From Roseobacter weihaiensis (GTDB lineage: Bacteria; Pseudomonadota; Alphaproteobacteria; Rhodobacterales; Rhodobacteraceae), in assembly GCF_020622345.1 (NCBI RefSeq), contig NZ_JACNMO010000001.1:124001-188000 (forward strand): 64,000 nucleotides of DNA. The letters run 5' to 3'. Below are positions 44,420 to 52,771 of this stretch, piece after piece. Positions within the stretch are counted from its first letter, which is position 1, and every line of letters starts with the position of its first letter. The position numbers were made by a program, and so were the translations under genes. The notes under the pieces were generated by a model. That model saw only the letters and a list, made by a program, of their open reading frames with translations, did not search any database and was not told where the DNA came from.

Positions 44420-45637
44420 TTACTTGAGAACGCCCGCTTCTTTTGCAGAGGTCGTATAGGCTTCCGTGATGGCCACCAGTGTCGCCTTAGCGTCCCGCTC
44501 GCCGGTAAAGAAGGCTGGCAACTCATTGCCCAAGGCGGAGTGCAGCAGACCCATCTGCGTGGTCGACGGATAGGCAGGGGGCGGGGGGATTGCTGTTGCG
44601 GTTTCAATGACACCCTGGGCGAGGTCATTGGGCTCGTACCCCTCGACCAGCCAGATCGCAGCGTCGTTGGCACCCTGCACCATTTCCGCGTTCATCCCTT
44701 CCATCGCCAGGCGGAAGGCGGCCTCGGCTTCTGCGTCAGAGATGTTCTTGGCAATCACGATACCGTCCCACCACATCGTGGTTGCAGGCGCGCCGCCCTC
44801 CATTGCCTTGGGAGCCGCCGCCATGACCACTTTTCCGGCCACCTGGCTCTCTGTTTCATCGTTCATGGCACCTGCCCGGCTCGACCAGAGGTTTGCCATC
44901 GCGATCTTGCCCTGCTGGAACTGTTGCTGAACATAGGTGGAATCCGACACCAGAACTTCCGGATCGGTATATTCCGTCATCGCCTTCATCATCTCCAGCG
45001 CTTTGATCCCCGCGTCACTGTTCACCGCCGTCGTGTTGTCCTCATTGAAAAACGTGCCGCCAAACCCGGTGTACATGTTGTTGAAATCCTGGGCGATGTT
45101 CCAGCCGGACTTCAACGTCGCCCCCAGCGGATACTCCATCACCCCCGCCTCCTTGATCTTGGCGGAGGCGGCAAGCACCTCGTCCCAGGTCGTCGGCGTC
45201 TCGATCCCCAGATCCGCCAGCACGTCGGAGCGGTACATCAGGTGCTGCGTATTCACCATCATCGCCACCGCCATGATCTGACCGTTGATGCGAATGAGCT
45301 GATTGGGTTTGAGGTTTTGTCCGTACTTTTCAACCAGATCATCCAACGGGCGGATCGTGCCCGCATTCAACAAAGGCGTGATGGTGCCGTTCGCCACGCC
45401 CCCGATCTGATAAAGCGCGGGATTGGCTTCGAAAGCCGCCGGTTGCTTGGTGCGGAACTCCTGATCCAGCTCGGCCTGGAAATTCCCGCATTCCGCCATC
45501 GCGTCGGTGAGGGCTTTCCATGCTTCGAAGCCCGCGCTCAGCGATTTGATCGGCACCTCGTTTTCGTAAGAACACGCCAGCGCCCCGCTTCCCATCAGCG
45601 AGACGGCGCCCGCCAGTGCAATTTTTCTCAAAAACAT
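44420..45637 (-). CDS. ABC transporter extracellular solute-binding protein (family 1)
   Basis: A 405-residue periplasmic protein. The signal peptide MFLRKIALAGAVSLMGSGALA ends in ALA before a cysteine; the residues do not form a proper lipobox, so peptidase I cleavage is likelier. The family 1 pattern includes LYQIGGVANGTITPLLNAGTI, NGQIMAVAMMVNTQHLMYRSDVLADLGIETPTTWDE and, later, FQQGKIAMANLWSSRAGAM. Ligands of this group are sugars, polyols or related small molecules. AGGGAG precedes the ATG; the frame extends 48 codons upstream without a better start. Confidence 0.92.
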   Translation of the reverse strand: MFLRKIALAGAVSLMGSGALACSYENEVPIKSLSAGFEAWKALTDAMAECGNFQAELDQEFRTKQPAAFEANPALYQIGGVANGTITPLLNAGTIRPLDDLVEKYGQNLKPNQLIRINGQIMAVAMMVNTQHLMYRSDVLADLGIETPTTWDEVLAASAKIKEAGVMEYPLGATLKSGWNIAQDFNNMYTGFGGTFFNEDNTTAVNSDAGIKALEMMKAMTEYTDPEVLVSDSTYVQQQFQQGKIAMANLWSSRAGAMNDETESQVAGKVVMAAAPKAMEGGAPATTMWWDGIVIAKNISDAEAEAAFRLAMEGMNAEMVQGANDAAIWLVEGYEPNDLAQGVIETATAIPPPPAYPSTTQMGLLHSALGNELPAFFTGERDAKATLVAITEAYTTSAKEAGVLK

Positions 45638-45664
45638 ATGCAAACTCCCTGTTGCAGTTGGGTC

Positions 45665-45689
45665 GGGTGCATCTTGCAAGGCTGCACCC
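45665..45689 (-). other. Hairpin between the ATPase and binding-protein genes
   Basis: GGGTGCA (45665-45671) and TGCACCC (45683-45689) give a perfect 7-bp stem in the 82-bp gap between the ATPase stop and the binding-protein start. No T run follows. It may be an mRNA processing or stability element. Confidence 0.4.
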
Positions 45690-45719
45690 CCTTGTTGGCC
45701 CCGAAAGGGCGTTAGAAAC

Positions 45720-46799
45720 TCAGGTCGCGGCAACCCGCATCCCGGGTTGCTGGTCGATCCGCATCCCGCTTTGCTGATCAAACAAATGGCAGATCGGCAC
45801 TGGCACGGTAAAGGAGACCATGTCGCCGATTGCGGCTCGGAATTCCTTATGTGCCTTGACCGAGACCAGCTGGCGCCCCGCGCGGACCGTCAGCATCGTG
45901 GCGTCGCCCAAAAGCTCGATGGTATAAATCGGCGCGGTGATCTGACCTGCGCCATCTGTCGCCAGCGCTGCGTCTTCCGCCCGAAAGCCCAGCGTGACCG
46001 GACCATCGGGACCTGTCAGCCCCGAGATGGAGACGTTGTCGCCGGTAAATGTACCGGCCCGCAGCTCACCCTCCATCAGGTTCATGGCGGGGCTGCCGAT
46101 GAAGCTCGCCACGAAAGTGTTGGCGGGGTGGTCATAAATATCGGTGGGCGTGCCCACCTGCTGGACCTTGCCCTGCTTCATCACCACCACGCGGTCGGCC
46201 AGTGTCATCGCCTCGATCTGGTCGTGGGTCACATAGACGGTGGTGACCTTCAGTTCGTGGCTGAGGTTCTTGATTTGAGCACGGGTCGAGACGCGCAGCT
46301 TTGCGTCGAGGTTCGACAGCGGCTCGTCCATCAGAAAGACATTTGGTTCGCGCACGATGGCACGGGCGAGGGCAACGCGCTGGCGCTGCCCGCCCGACAG
46401 TTCCGCAGGTTTACGGTGCAGGAAATCGTCGAGCTCGACCATGGCGGAGGCCCGGCGCACCCGCTCGTCATGTTCGGCCTCCGGCACTTTGCGCACCTTG
46501 AGCGGGAAGCGAATGTTCTCGTAGACGTTCATGTTTGGGTAGAGCCCGTAGGACTGAAACACCATCGCCACATCGCGGTCCTTTGGATCGAGATCATTCA
46601 CGACCTTTCCATCGATGATGATCTCGCCGTCTGTGGCATCCTCCAACCCTGCGATCATGCGCATCGTTGTGGTCTTGCCACAGCCCGACGGCCCCAGCAG
46701 CACCAGAAACTCCTGATCCGCAATGGTAAGGTCAAAATTGTCGACGCCGACAAAGCTGCCCCAGCGCTTGTTGACTTTACGCAGTTGTATCTCAGCCAT
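45720..46799 (-). CDS. ABC transporter ATP-binding protein (UgpC/MalK type)
   Basis: A 359-residue ATPase. Walker A LLGPSGCGKTTTMRM (about residues 35-49), signature LSGGQRQRVALARA (about 135-148), Walker B VFLMDEPLSNLDAKLR and the switch histidine in YVTHDQIEAMTLADR are all present; residues 235-355 form the regulatory MalK-type OB/TOBE domain. The ATG at 46799 (MAEIQLRKVNKRWG) is the family start although the frame is open upstream. It is the first gene of the cluster, unlike most such operons, which begin with the binding protein. Confidence 0.94.
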   Translation of the reverse strand: MAEIQLRKVNKRWGSFVGVDNFDLTIADQEFLVLLGPSGCGKTTTMRMIAGLEDATDGEIIIDGKVVNDLDPKDRDVAMVFQSYGLYPNMNVYENIRFPLKVRKVPEAEHDERVRRASAMVELDDFLHRKPAELSGGQRQRVALARAIVREPNVFLMDEPLSNLDAKLRVSTRAQIKNLSHELKVTTVYVTHDQIEAMTLADRVVVMKQGKVQQVGTPTDIYDHPANTFVASFIGSPAMNLMEGELRAGTFTGDNVSISGLTGPDGPVTLGFRAEDAALATDGAGQITAPIYTIELLGDATMLTVRAGRQLVSVKAHKEFRAAIGDMVSFTVPVPICHLFDQQSGMRIDQQPGMRVAAT

Positions 46800-47122
46800 A
46801 GTGCCCCCACTGTCGCTGGCTGCTTTCTGCACGCCATCTCTGACGCTAGTCACCTTGGAAGGTCTTTGGCAAGGAAAATTTGCACACGTGTGCAAGGGTG
46901 CGTTGTATTGGTATTTTTTGCCCTTTTTCAGGGCATTAAACAGCTTTCCTGTCAGAGGCTCGTGGCGCAGAATTCAAGACATCAACAGCGTCAGGCTGCG
47001 CAAAAGCACCCTGCGCAGACTATCTCAGATACACCAAAGACGCGAATCGAGTCGCGGTTCAGCCGTGCATCGGCAGGCTCTCATCTCTGCTACAGGCGGG
47101 ACAGAAGGGCCATGTCGGACGG
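46800..47122. other. Control region upstream of the ABC-importer cluster
   Basis: A 323-bp non-coding stretch between the importer ATPase and glutaryl-CoA dehydrogenase. It holds the 16-bp palindrome (46880-46895), a GCCCT-N5-AGGGC hairpin (46920-46934) and AT-rich sequence around 46910-46950 that may contain the promoter (candidate -10 TACAAC just upstream of the palindrome on the minus strand). I see no ORF in it. Confidence 0.6.
46880..46895 (-). promoter_or_regulatory. Perfect 16-bp palindrome, likely LacI-family operator
   Basis: TTGCACACGTGTGCAA with a central CG, the hallmark of LacI-family operators, 81-96 bases upstream of the first gene of the importer cluster, which encodes a LacI regulator. 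I saw no second copy elsewhere in the cluster. Confidence 0.8.
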
Positions 47123-48346
47123 TCAGACAAAGGCCTGAATACCCGTCTGCGCGCGGCCCAGGATAAGGGCATGAATATCATGCGTACCCTCATATGTGTT
47201 GACCGTTTCAAGGTTCATCATATGGCGGATCACCTGAAACTCGCCGCTGATGCCGTTGCCCCCATGCATGTCACGCGCATGGCGCGCGATATCCAACGCC
47301 TTGCCGCAATTGTTGCGCTTCATGATGCTGATCATTTCAGGGGCCGCCTGGGCTGCATCCATCAGCCGGCCCAGTTGCAAGGCACCTTGTAGCCCCAGCG
47401 CGATTTCGGTCATCATGTCCGCCAGTTTTTTCTGAAAAAGCTGTGTGCCCGCAAGCGGTTTGCCGAACTGATGCCGGTCGAGCCCATACTGCCGCGCCGC
47501 ATGCCAGCAGAACTCAGCCGCACCCATGACGCCCCAACTGATGCCATAGCGCGCCCGATTGAGACAGCCAAAGGGACCCTTGAGACCTTGCACATGGGGC
47601 AGCAGCGCCTCCTCGCCCACCTCGACACCGTCCATGACAATCTCTCCCGTCACGGATGCGCGGAGCGAGAGCTTATTGCCCACCTTGGGCGCGGACAGCC
47701 CCGGCGTGCCTTTGTCCAGCACGAAGCCCCGGATCTTGCCATCGTGCGCGTCAGACTTGGCCCAGACCACGAAAACATCCGCGATGGGCGCGTTTGAAAT
47801 CCACATCTTGGAGCCTGTGATCCTGTATCCGGTCGCTGTCTTCTCAGCGCGGGTTTTCATCCCCGCCGGGTCGGAGCCTGCGTCCGGTTCCGTCAGACCG
47901 AAACATCCAATCCACGCACCAGAACAGAGCTTGGGCAGATATTTCTTGCGCTGCGCTTCCGAGCCGTAGGCATAAATCGGATAGATCACCAGCGACGACT
48001 GCACCGACATCATGGAACGATAACCGGAATCGACCCGCTCAATCTCGCGCGCGACAAGGCCATAAGACACATAGGAGCCGCCCAGCCCCCCGTACTCTTC
48101 GGGCAGGGTGATGCCCAGCAACCCCATCTCGCCCATCTCGCGAAAAACCTCGGGCTCGACCGCTTCGGTCGCATAGGCATCAATCACCCGCGGTTGCAGC
48201 TTTTCCTGTGCGTAGGCCGCCGCACTTTGCTGTATCATCCGCTCATCTTCGGCCAGTTGGCCGTTCAGGCGGAAAGGATCAGACCAATCGAACGCCCCAA
48301 GATCCGGCGCGTCCTTTGCTTTGAGAATGGGGGCTTCGACATTCAT
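47123..48346 (-). CDS. gcdH: Glutaryl-CoA dehydrogenase-like acyl-CoA dehydrogenase
   Basis: A 407-residue flavoenzyme oxidising and decarboxylating glutaryl-CoA to crotonyl-CoA in lysine and tryptophan breakdown. Motifs: [53 protein letters not shown], and near the C-terminus [20 protein letters not shown] with the catalytic Glu in the YEGTHD segment. These match GcdH more closely than other acyl-CoA dehydrogenases. A LysR-type gene is divergent 98 bp away and probably regulates it, as in other proteobacteria. Confidence 0.92.
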   Translation of the reverse strand: MNVEAPILKAKDAPDLGAFDWSDPFRLNGQLAEDERMIQQSAAAYAQEKLQPRVIDAYATEAVEPEVFREMGEMGLLGITLPEEYGGLGGSYVSYGLVAREIERVDSGYRSMMSVQSSLVIYPIYAYGSEAQRKKYLPKLCSGAWIGCFGLTEPDAGSDPAGMKTRAEKTATGYRITGSKMWISNAPIADVFVVWAKSDAHDGKIRGFVLDKGTPGLSAPKVGNKLSLRASVTGEIVMDGVEVGEEALLPHVQGLKGPFGCLNRARYGISWGVMGAAEFCWHAARQYGLDRHQFGKPLAGTQLFQKKLADMMTEIALGLQGALQLGRLMDAAQAAPEMISIMKRNNCGKALDIARHARDMHGGNGISGEFQVIRHMMNLETVNTYEGTHDIHALILGRAQTGIQAFV

Positions 48347-48388
48347 GACGTTTCCTTTCGCTCCTGGCAGACCACAACAGGTGAATTC

Positions 48389-48403
48389 TTGCCATTATTG
48401 CAA
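48389..48403. promoter_or_regulatory. LysR-type binding site between gcdH and its regulator
   Basis: TTGC-N7-GCAA (TTGCCATTATTGCAA), which contains the T-N11-A core of LysR-family sites, near the middle of the 98-bp divergent region. It is placed where a LysR protein could act on both promoters. Confidence 0.6.
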
Positions 48404-48444
48404 ATCCGGCAGCAAAAGGCTAACGACGGTTTAGTCTGAAATAC

Positions 48445-49347
48445 ATGAGAAAAACTCATATGAACCAGTCCCGACGGTTTCTGCCCTCTGTCTCGGCGCT
48501 GATGTGTTTTGAGGCCGTGGCACGTCTGGGGACTGCGACACGTGCCGCAGCCGAACTGTCGTTGACGCAAAGTGCTGTCAGTCGACAGCTCAAAACGCTG
48601 GAGGCGCAACTGGGCGCGCCCCTGCTGGCCCGGCACGGGCGGCGGCTGAGCCTGACACCCAAGGGAGAGACCTACGTCCGGGAGGTCCGCGATATCCTGC
48701 AAAAGCTGACGCAGGCCTCGATCCGGGTGCGGACAGAGGCCGGGGGCGGCCCGCTGAACCTGTCGATCCTGCCCGCCTTTGGCATGCATTGGCTGGCCCC
48801 GCGTCTGAGCGGTTTTGCCCGCCAGCATCCCGAGGTCACGGTGAACCTCTCGACCCGGCTGGCGCCGTTCGACTTCCGCGGCGCACCCTTTGACGCCGCC
48901 ATTCATTTCGGACGCCGGGACTGGCCCGGCGTCGGTTATCTGCCATTGATGCCGGAAACCGTTGTGGCTGTCTGCGCCCCGTCTCTGGTTCCCGCGCCAC
49001 TGACAAACCCGCGCGACGTGCTCGGCTTTGATCTGATGCATCTGGATACCCGTCCGCGCGGCTGGGCCCGCTGGTTGCAGGCCCTCGATATTGAAGAGCC
49101 CCTGCCCCCCGGCATGATCTTTGATCAATTCGCTACCATGGCACAGGCGGCGATCCACGGTCTTGGCATCGCCCTTTTGCCGACTTTCTTTGCAGACCCC
49201 TATCTCAAGGGGGGCCAGCTTGTGCTGGCCTCTCCTCACACCACCCAAAGCATCGGCAGCTACTTTCTGGTCTGGCCCCTGGAGCGGTCGGAAAGCCCCG
49301 CGCTCACCTCATTTCGCACGTGGTTGTGCCACCAAACCGACACATAA
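48445..49347 (+). CDS. LysR-family transcriptional regulator (GcvA-like)
   Basis: A 300-residue regulator. The helix-turn-helix is FEAVARLGTATRAAAELSLTQSAVSRQLKTLEAQLGAPLL near residues 22-61, followed by a type 2 periplasmic-binding-like effector domain that resembles GcvA (LNLSILPAFGMHWLAPRLSGF). It is divergent from gcdH and probably senses glutarate or a CoA-derived intermediate. The start MRKTHMNQSRRFLP may also be at the second ATG (48460). Confidence 0.92.
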   Translation: MRKTHMNQSRRFLPSVSALMCFEAVARLGTATRAAAELSLTQSAVSRQLKTLEAQLGAPLLARHGRRLSLTPKGETYVREVRDILQKLTQASIRVRTEAGGGPLNLSILPAFGMHWLAPRLSGFARQHPEVTVNLSTRLAPFDFRGAPFDAAIHFGRRDWPGVGYLPLMPETVVAVCAPSLVPAPLTNPRDVLGFDLMHLDTRPRGWARWLQALDIEEPLPPGMIFDQFATMAQAAIHGLGIALLPTFFADPYLKGGQLVLASPHTTQSIGSYFLVWPLERSESPALTSFRTWLCHQTDT

Positions 49348-49404
49348 CCACAGCATTTGGACGGGCGGCGCATCGTTTTCCCGTCTGTCGGGTATTGCCG
49401 CCAC

Positions 49405-49416
49405 AATTGCGCAATT
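49405..49416. repeat. 12-bp perfect palindrome AATTGCGCAATT
   Basis: It lies between the LysR gene and the cupredoxin-like gene, about 140 bases upstream of the latter. A regulator site is possible, but there is no second copy in the window and no other support. Confidence 0.3.
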
Positions 49417-49552
49417 ATCCGCTTTTTGGAAACACTCTGTACCAGTGGGTTTTGCCGCTGCCACGCCGCTGGCCAGACCATATTCCGTCTCAATTCAAGG
49501 CTAGAAAAGAGGCATCCGCTTTTGGGTGGGGCCGATCCAAGGGCTGTGTGTT

Positions 49553-49909
49553 GTGTTGTTTAAGTTTGTTCCGCGAGTTGCCTTGTTATCTCTTGGGTTG
49601 GCCTCTTTGAGCGCTCTTCAGAGCCAGGCGGAAGAGCATATCGTGATTATTCTGGAGGCCACCTATTTTCCCCAGAAAATCATTTTAGAACATGGGGATG
49701 TCGTGCGCTTCGTCAATGAAAGCGGGTCGGCGCACGAGATTTTCCATACAAATGGCCGATGGGCGACAGCCCCCATCGCGCCAGGTGACGAGTTGTTGGT
49801 TTTGATCGAGCCGGGGATGACAGGCGCGTTTCATGGCGTGGCCAAGCGGTGGATCACAGGACAGCTCTATCTGTTGCAGGGGGATGCAACAGACAAACAG
49901 GTTGAGTAA
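49553..49909 (+). CDS. Small exported cupredoxin-like protein without the copper cysteine
   Basis: A 118-residue protein with a signal peptide (MLFKFVPRVALLSLGLASLS, cleavage near SQA). The mature part (HIVIILEATYFPQKIILEHGDVVRFVNESGSAHEIF) has the strand order of cupredoxins, with histidines in SAHEIFH and GAFHGV, but contains no cysteine, so it cannot form a classical type 1 copper site. I chose the GTG at 49553, with AAGGG nine bases upstream; a GTG 9 codons earlier is also open. The partner or metal is unknown. Confidence 0.65.
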   Translation: MLFKFVPRVALLSLGLASLSALQSQAEEHIVIILEATYFPQKIILEHGDVVRFVNESGSAHEIFHTNGRWATAPIAPGDELLVLIEPGMTGAFHGVAKRWITGQLYLLQGDATDKQVE

Positions 49910-49952
49910 CGAGTATCGGCCCTGCCGCAGTGTGGGGCCAGTTTCCCGTTTT

Positions 49953-50618
49953 TCAGATCGGCTTAATCAGATCTGCGCCCACCGCCCGGTTCGAATTGAC
50001 GGCATGGTCTACCCGGTGCACCTGCAGCGCGTCCTCAGGGGCGGGACGCATAAGGCGCGCGGCCCCATGCCCCGCCTCTCCAAGCCAGAGCGGCCATTCC
50101 GCCGGTTCGAGCAGTACAGGCAGCCGGTGGTGAATATGGCGCGTTGTTTCATTTGCCTTGGTGGTCACGATTGCGCAGGTCCGCTGGGCCGCCCCGTCAG
50201 GCCCCGTCCAGACCTGCCAAACCGCAGCCATCACCAAAGGAGCACCGCTTCGCGCAAAGATGTACCAGGGCGCGCGCGCGCCCTCCGGTGTTTTTGTCCA
50301 TTCGTAAAACCCGGATGCAACGATCAGCCCGCGCCGCTGCCGTGCCGCCTCGCGAAAGGCCGGTTTCTCCGCGATGGTTTCAGCGCGCGCATTGATCAGC
50401 AGCGGACCATCATTGCTCTTTTTATACCACCCGGGCACAAATCCCCACCGCATGGCCGTCAGGCGGCGCGGTGCCTCACTGCCCCCGGTGACCACATGGA
50501 TGTCCACCGTCGGGCAGACATTGTAGTTCGGCACGTCCGGCAGGTTGTTATCCGGTATCGCCTCGAACAGCTGCGCGATCTCGTCGCTGGGCATGGTGAT
50601 GGAAAATCGTCCGCACAT
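49953..50618 (-). CDS. SOS response-associated peptidase (YedK/HMCES family)
   Basis: A 221-residue protein that traps abasic sites in single-stranded DNA through Cys2. It starts MCGRFSITMPSDEIAQLF, and keeps NARAETIAEKPAFREA (Asn and Glu), ASGFYEWTKT (Glu) and IHHRLPVLL (His), the catalytic residues of the family. It is transcribed away from the cupredoxin-like gene and lies upstream of the terminator of the 5'-nucleotidase gene. No LexA-type box was recognised upstream. Confidence 0.93.
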   Translation of the reverse strand: MCGRFSITMPSDEIAQLFEAIPDNNLPDVPNYNVCPTVDIHVVTGGSEAPRRLTAMRWGFVPGWYKKSNDGPLLINARAETIAEKPAFREAARQRRGLIVASGFYEWTKTPEGARAPWYIFARSGAPLVMAAVWQVWTGPDGAAQRTCAIVTTKANETTRHIHHRLPVLLEPAEWPLWLGEAGHGAARLMRPAPEDALQVHRVDHAVNSNRAVGADLIKPI

Positions 50619-50669
50619 AGCACCTTTGGTAGTACGGCGGGGTGGCGCAGACCAGAGCCTTTGGTATGC

Positions 50670-50701
50670 AAAAGCGCGACCGGTTTTGACCGGACGCGCT
50701 T
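50670..50701 (-). terminator. Rho-independent terminator of the 5'-nucleotidase gene
   Basis: AAGCGCGACCGGT (50672-50684) and ACCGGACGCGCTT (50689-50701) form a 13-bp stem with one mismatch; on the minus strand it is followed by TTTT. It begins 21 bases after the stop codon at 50723. Confidence 0.85.
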
Positions 50702-50722
50702 CGAATTTGCACCGATATCCCG

Positions 50723-52282
50723 TTACTTCTTGGTGATCCGCCCATCTAGGTAAGGGGTGTATGGGGCGTTCGCCGCGATAAACTCCGCTGTGACATCGGC
50801 AAGGTCAGGACCGAAGTCATATGCGTTTTGCGCATCCTTAAACATATCATAACCATCCCCGCCATTGCGGATGTAATTGTTTGACACAACGCCATAGAGC
50901 TTATCCATCTCGATCGGCGCGCCACCGATCATCACATCACTGATCCGGCTGCCTGCGGGCTGCGTGATGTCAAAGGCGTAGCTCATGCCTGCGACCTGCG
51001 GAAAACGTCCTGCCTCCTCTTCATGCTGGCTGACGCCATTCTCGAGAGCTGCAACAATCGTGTCCCCTGTCACCTGAAAGGTGCTCAGCGTGTTCTGGAA
51101 AGGCAAAACGGTCAGAACCTCCCCCATCGTGACCTCGCCTGCATCAATGCTGGCGCGAATGCCGCCCCCGTTCTGGATTGCCACGTCAATGCCCTGGTCC
51201 TTCACGCGGGCCAGCATCGCATCTGCAATCAGATTGCCCATCGCACATTCCTGCGCGCGGCACTCTTCGCGCACACCAACAATTTCGGTTGCGGTTTCGG
51301 CCACGACACGGTTGCGGATCTCATCCAGGGGCTTTGCGGCCTCGGCAATTCGCTGTGCGGTTGCCGCATCCGCCGGGACCGCCGCATCCATGATAAGGGG
51401 CTCGCCCACAGCTTCGGTCAGATTGCCCTGATCGTCGAAGGTCACATTCAACTCGCCCAGAAATTTACCATAGGCATAGGCCTGCACGATCGCAGTATCG
51501 CCCACCATCGTCGGATAGGGTCCGACCGCATCCTCAGCGGTGTTGGACAGCAGCGAATTGGAGTGTCCGCCGACGATGACATCGACGCCCGTGGTCTCGG
51601 CAGCGACCCGTTGATCGACCCCGTAACCCGAATGGCTGAGCACGATGATCTTGTTCACGCCCTCTGCGGTCAGCTTGTCGACTTCCCCCTGCACCGCCGC
51701 AACCGGGTCAGAAAAGGTGATGTTATCCCCCGGAGAAGCCAGCTCATCAGTGTCCTCCGGGGTGAGACCAATCAGCCCCAGCTTTTCCCCGCCACGCTCG
51801 ATCACAATCGACTTTGGCAACTTGTCGGCCAGCAAAGGTTCACGCGTGACATCCGCATTCGACATCAGAACGGGGAAGTTCACCGCGTCCATGAAGCCGC
51901 GCAACACCTCGGGGCCGTCATCGAACTCGTGGTTGCCCACGGTCATCGCATCATAGCCCATCTTGTTCATCATCTCGGCGGCCAGCGCGCCCTTGTAGTA
52001 GGTGTAAAAGAGTGTGCCCTGAAACTGATCGCCGCCATCCACGAGGATCGAATTTTCAGCACGGTCGCGGGCCTCGGCAATTGCCGTGACAAGGCGGGCA
52101 GAGCCGCCAAAGCATTCGCCGGCCGCGTCATCCTCCGCCGAGCATCCGCTGTCGAACCGACTGATCGGTTCAAAGCGCGCGTGGAAATCATTTGTGTGCA
52201 GGATCGTCAGCGTGTAGTCCGCCGCTGCCATGCTGCTGGTCACGGCCAGGGCGGCCGTGGCGGTCAGGAAGTATCTCATCAT
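50723..52282 (-). CDS. Periplasmic 5'-nucleotidase/metallophosphatase (UshA-like)
   Basis: A 519-residue exported hydrolase that releases phosphate from nucleotides. Signal peptide MMRYFLTATAALAVTSSMAA; then the calcineurin-type metal motifs ILHTNDFHARFEP, VDGGDQFQGTLF, VGNHEFDDGPE, LSHSGYGVDQ and GGHSNSLLSN, followed by the C-terminal 5'-nucleotidase substrate domain (QNGGGIRASIDAGEVT). GAGGGG precedes the ATG at 52282. It is monocistronic with its own terminator. Its role is scavenging of phosphate and nucleosides. Confidence 0.93.
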   Translation of the reverse strand: MMRYFLTATAALAVTSSMAAADYTLTILHTNDFHARFEPISRFDSGCSAEDDAAGECFGGSARLVTAIAEARDRAENSILVDGGDQFQGTLFYTYYKGALAAEMMNKMGYDAMTVGNHEFDDGPEVLRGFMDAVNFPVLMSNADVTREPLLADKLPKSIVIERGGEKLGLIGLTPEDTDELASPGDNITFSDPVAAVQGEVDKLTAEGVNKIIVLSHSGYGVDQRVAAETTGVDVIVGGHSNSLLSNTAEDAVGPYPTMVGDTAIVQAYAYGKFLGELNVTFDDQGNLTEAVGEPLIMDAAVPADAATAQRIAEAAKPLDEIRNRVVAETATEIVGVREECRAQECAMGNLIADAMLARVKDQGIDVAIQNGGGIRASIDAGEVTMGEVLTVLPFQNTLSTFQVTGDTIVAALENGVSQHEEEAGRFPQVAGMSYAFDITQPAGSRISDVMIGGAPIEMDKLYGVVSNNYIRNGGDGYDMFKDAQNAYDFGPDLADVTAEFIAANAPYTPYLDGRITKK

Positions 52283-52417
52283 TTTTCCCCTCAAAATAGC
52301 AATACCTCATGGTGGCGCGCGCGAAGGGCACTGTCAAAGCTTCAATGGAAAGATCTGCGCTATCCTGACGTCACCTGCCTCTTGACCCGGCACCATGTGC
52401 GGGGCATCACGCCCTCC

Positions 52418-52771
52418 ATGATGATATTCAAGATTTTTCGCACCGACGAATGGGCCGCACTGCGCCGCGACGGGACAACCCAAGGCGCGCCGATTGATGT
52501 GGCGGACGGCTATGTGCATTTCTCAACCGCGGAACAGGTAGAAGAGACCGCCACAAAGCATTTTGCAGGCCAGGACGGGCTGATGCTGCTGGGGATTGAG
52601 GTCGGGCCTCTCGGCGAGGCGCTCAAATGGGAAAAATCGCGGGGCGAGCAATTGTTCCCGCATCTCTATCGCGACCTGCGACTGGAGGACGTGGCCTGGG
52701 CACAGCCCTTGCCGCTCGTGGGCGGCCTGCACCAGTTTCCCGCAGGGCTGGGTGAGGCCAGCGCAGAATGA
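52418..52771 (+). CDS. DUF952-family protein
   Basis: A 117-residue cytoplasmic protein. It has the DUF952 patterns [35 protein letters not shown] and FPHLYRDL. The family has no known activity; the fold resembles ADP-ribosyltransferase-like proteins by structure. Two ATGs stand in tandem at 52418 and 52421. Its stop overlaps the pyrD start (ATGA), so they are cotranscribed. The frame is open far upstream, antisense to the nucleotidase, and is not coding there. Confidence 0.85.
   Translation: MMIFKIFRTDEWAALRRDGTTQGAPIDVADGYVHFSTAEQVEETATKHFAGQDGLMLLGIEVGPLGEALKWEKSRGEQLFPHLYRDLRLEDVAWAQPLPLVGGLHQFPAGLGEASAE

Noticed and set aside
46920-46934. GCCCT-N5-AGGGC hairpin considered as a terminator
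   Set aside because: The T run is on the wrong side for either strand, so it does not fit a Rho-independent terminator.
51023-52417. Upstream extension of the DUF952 frame
   Set aside because: It runs antisense to the 5'-nucleotidase and lacks family character; DUF952 begins at the ATG pair at 52418.
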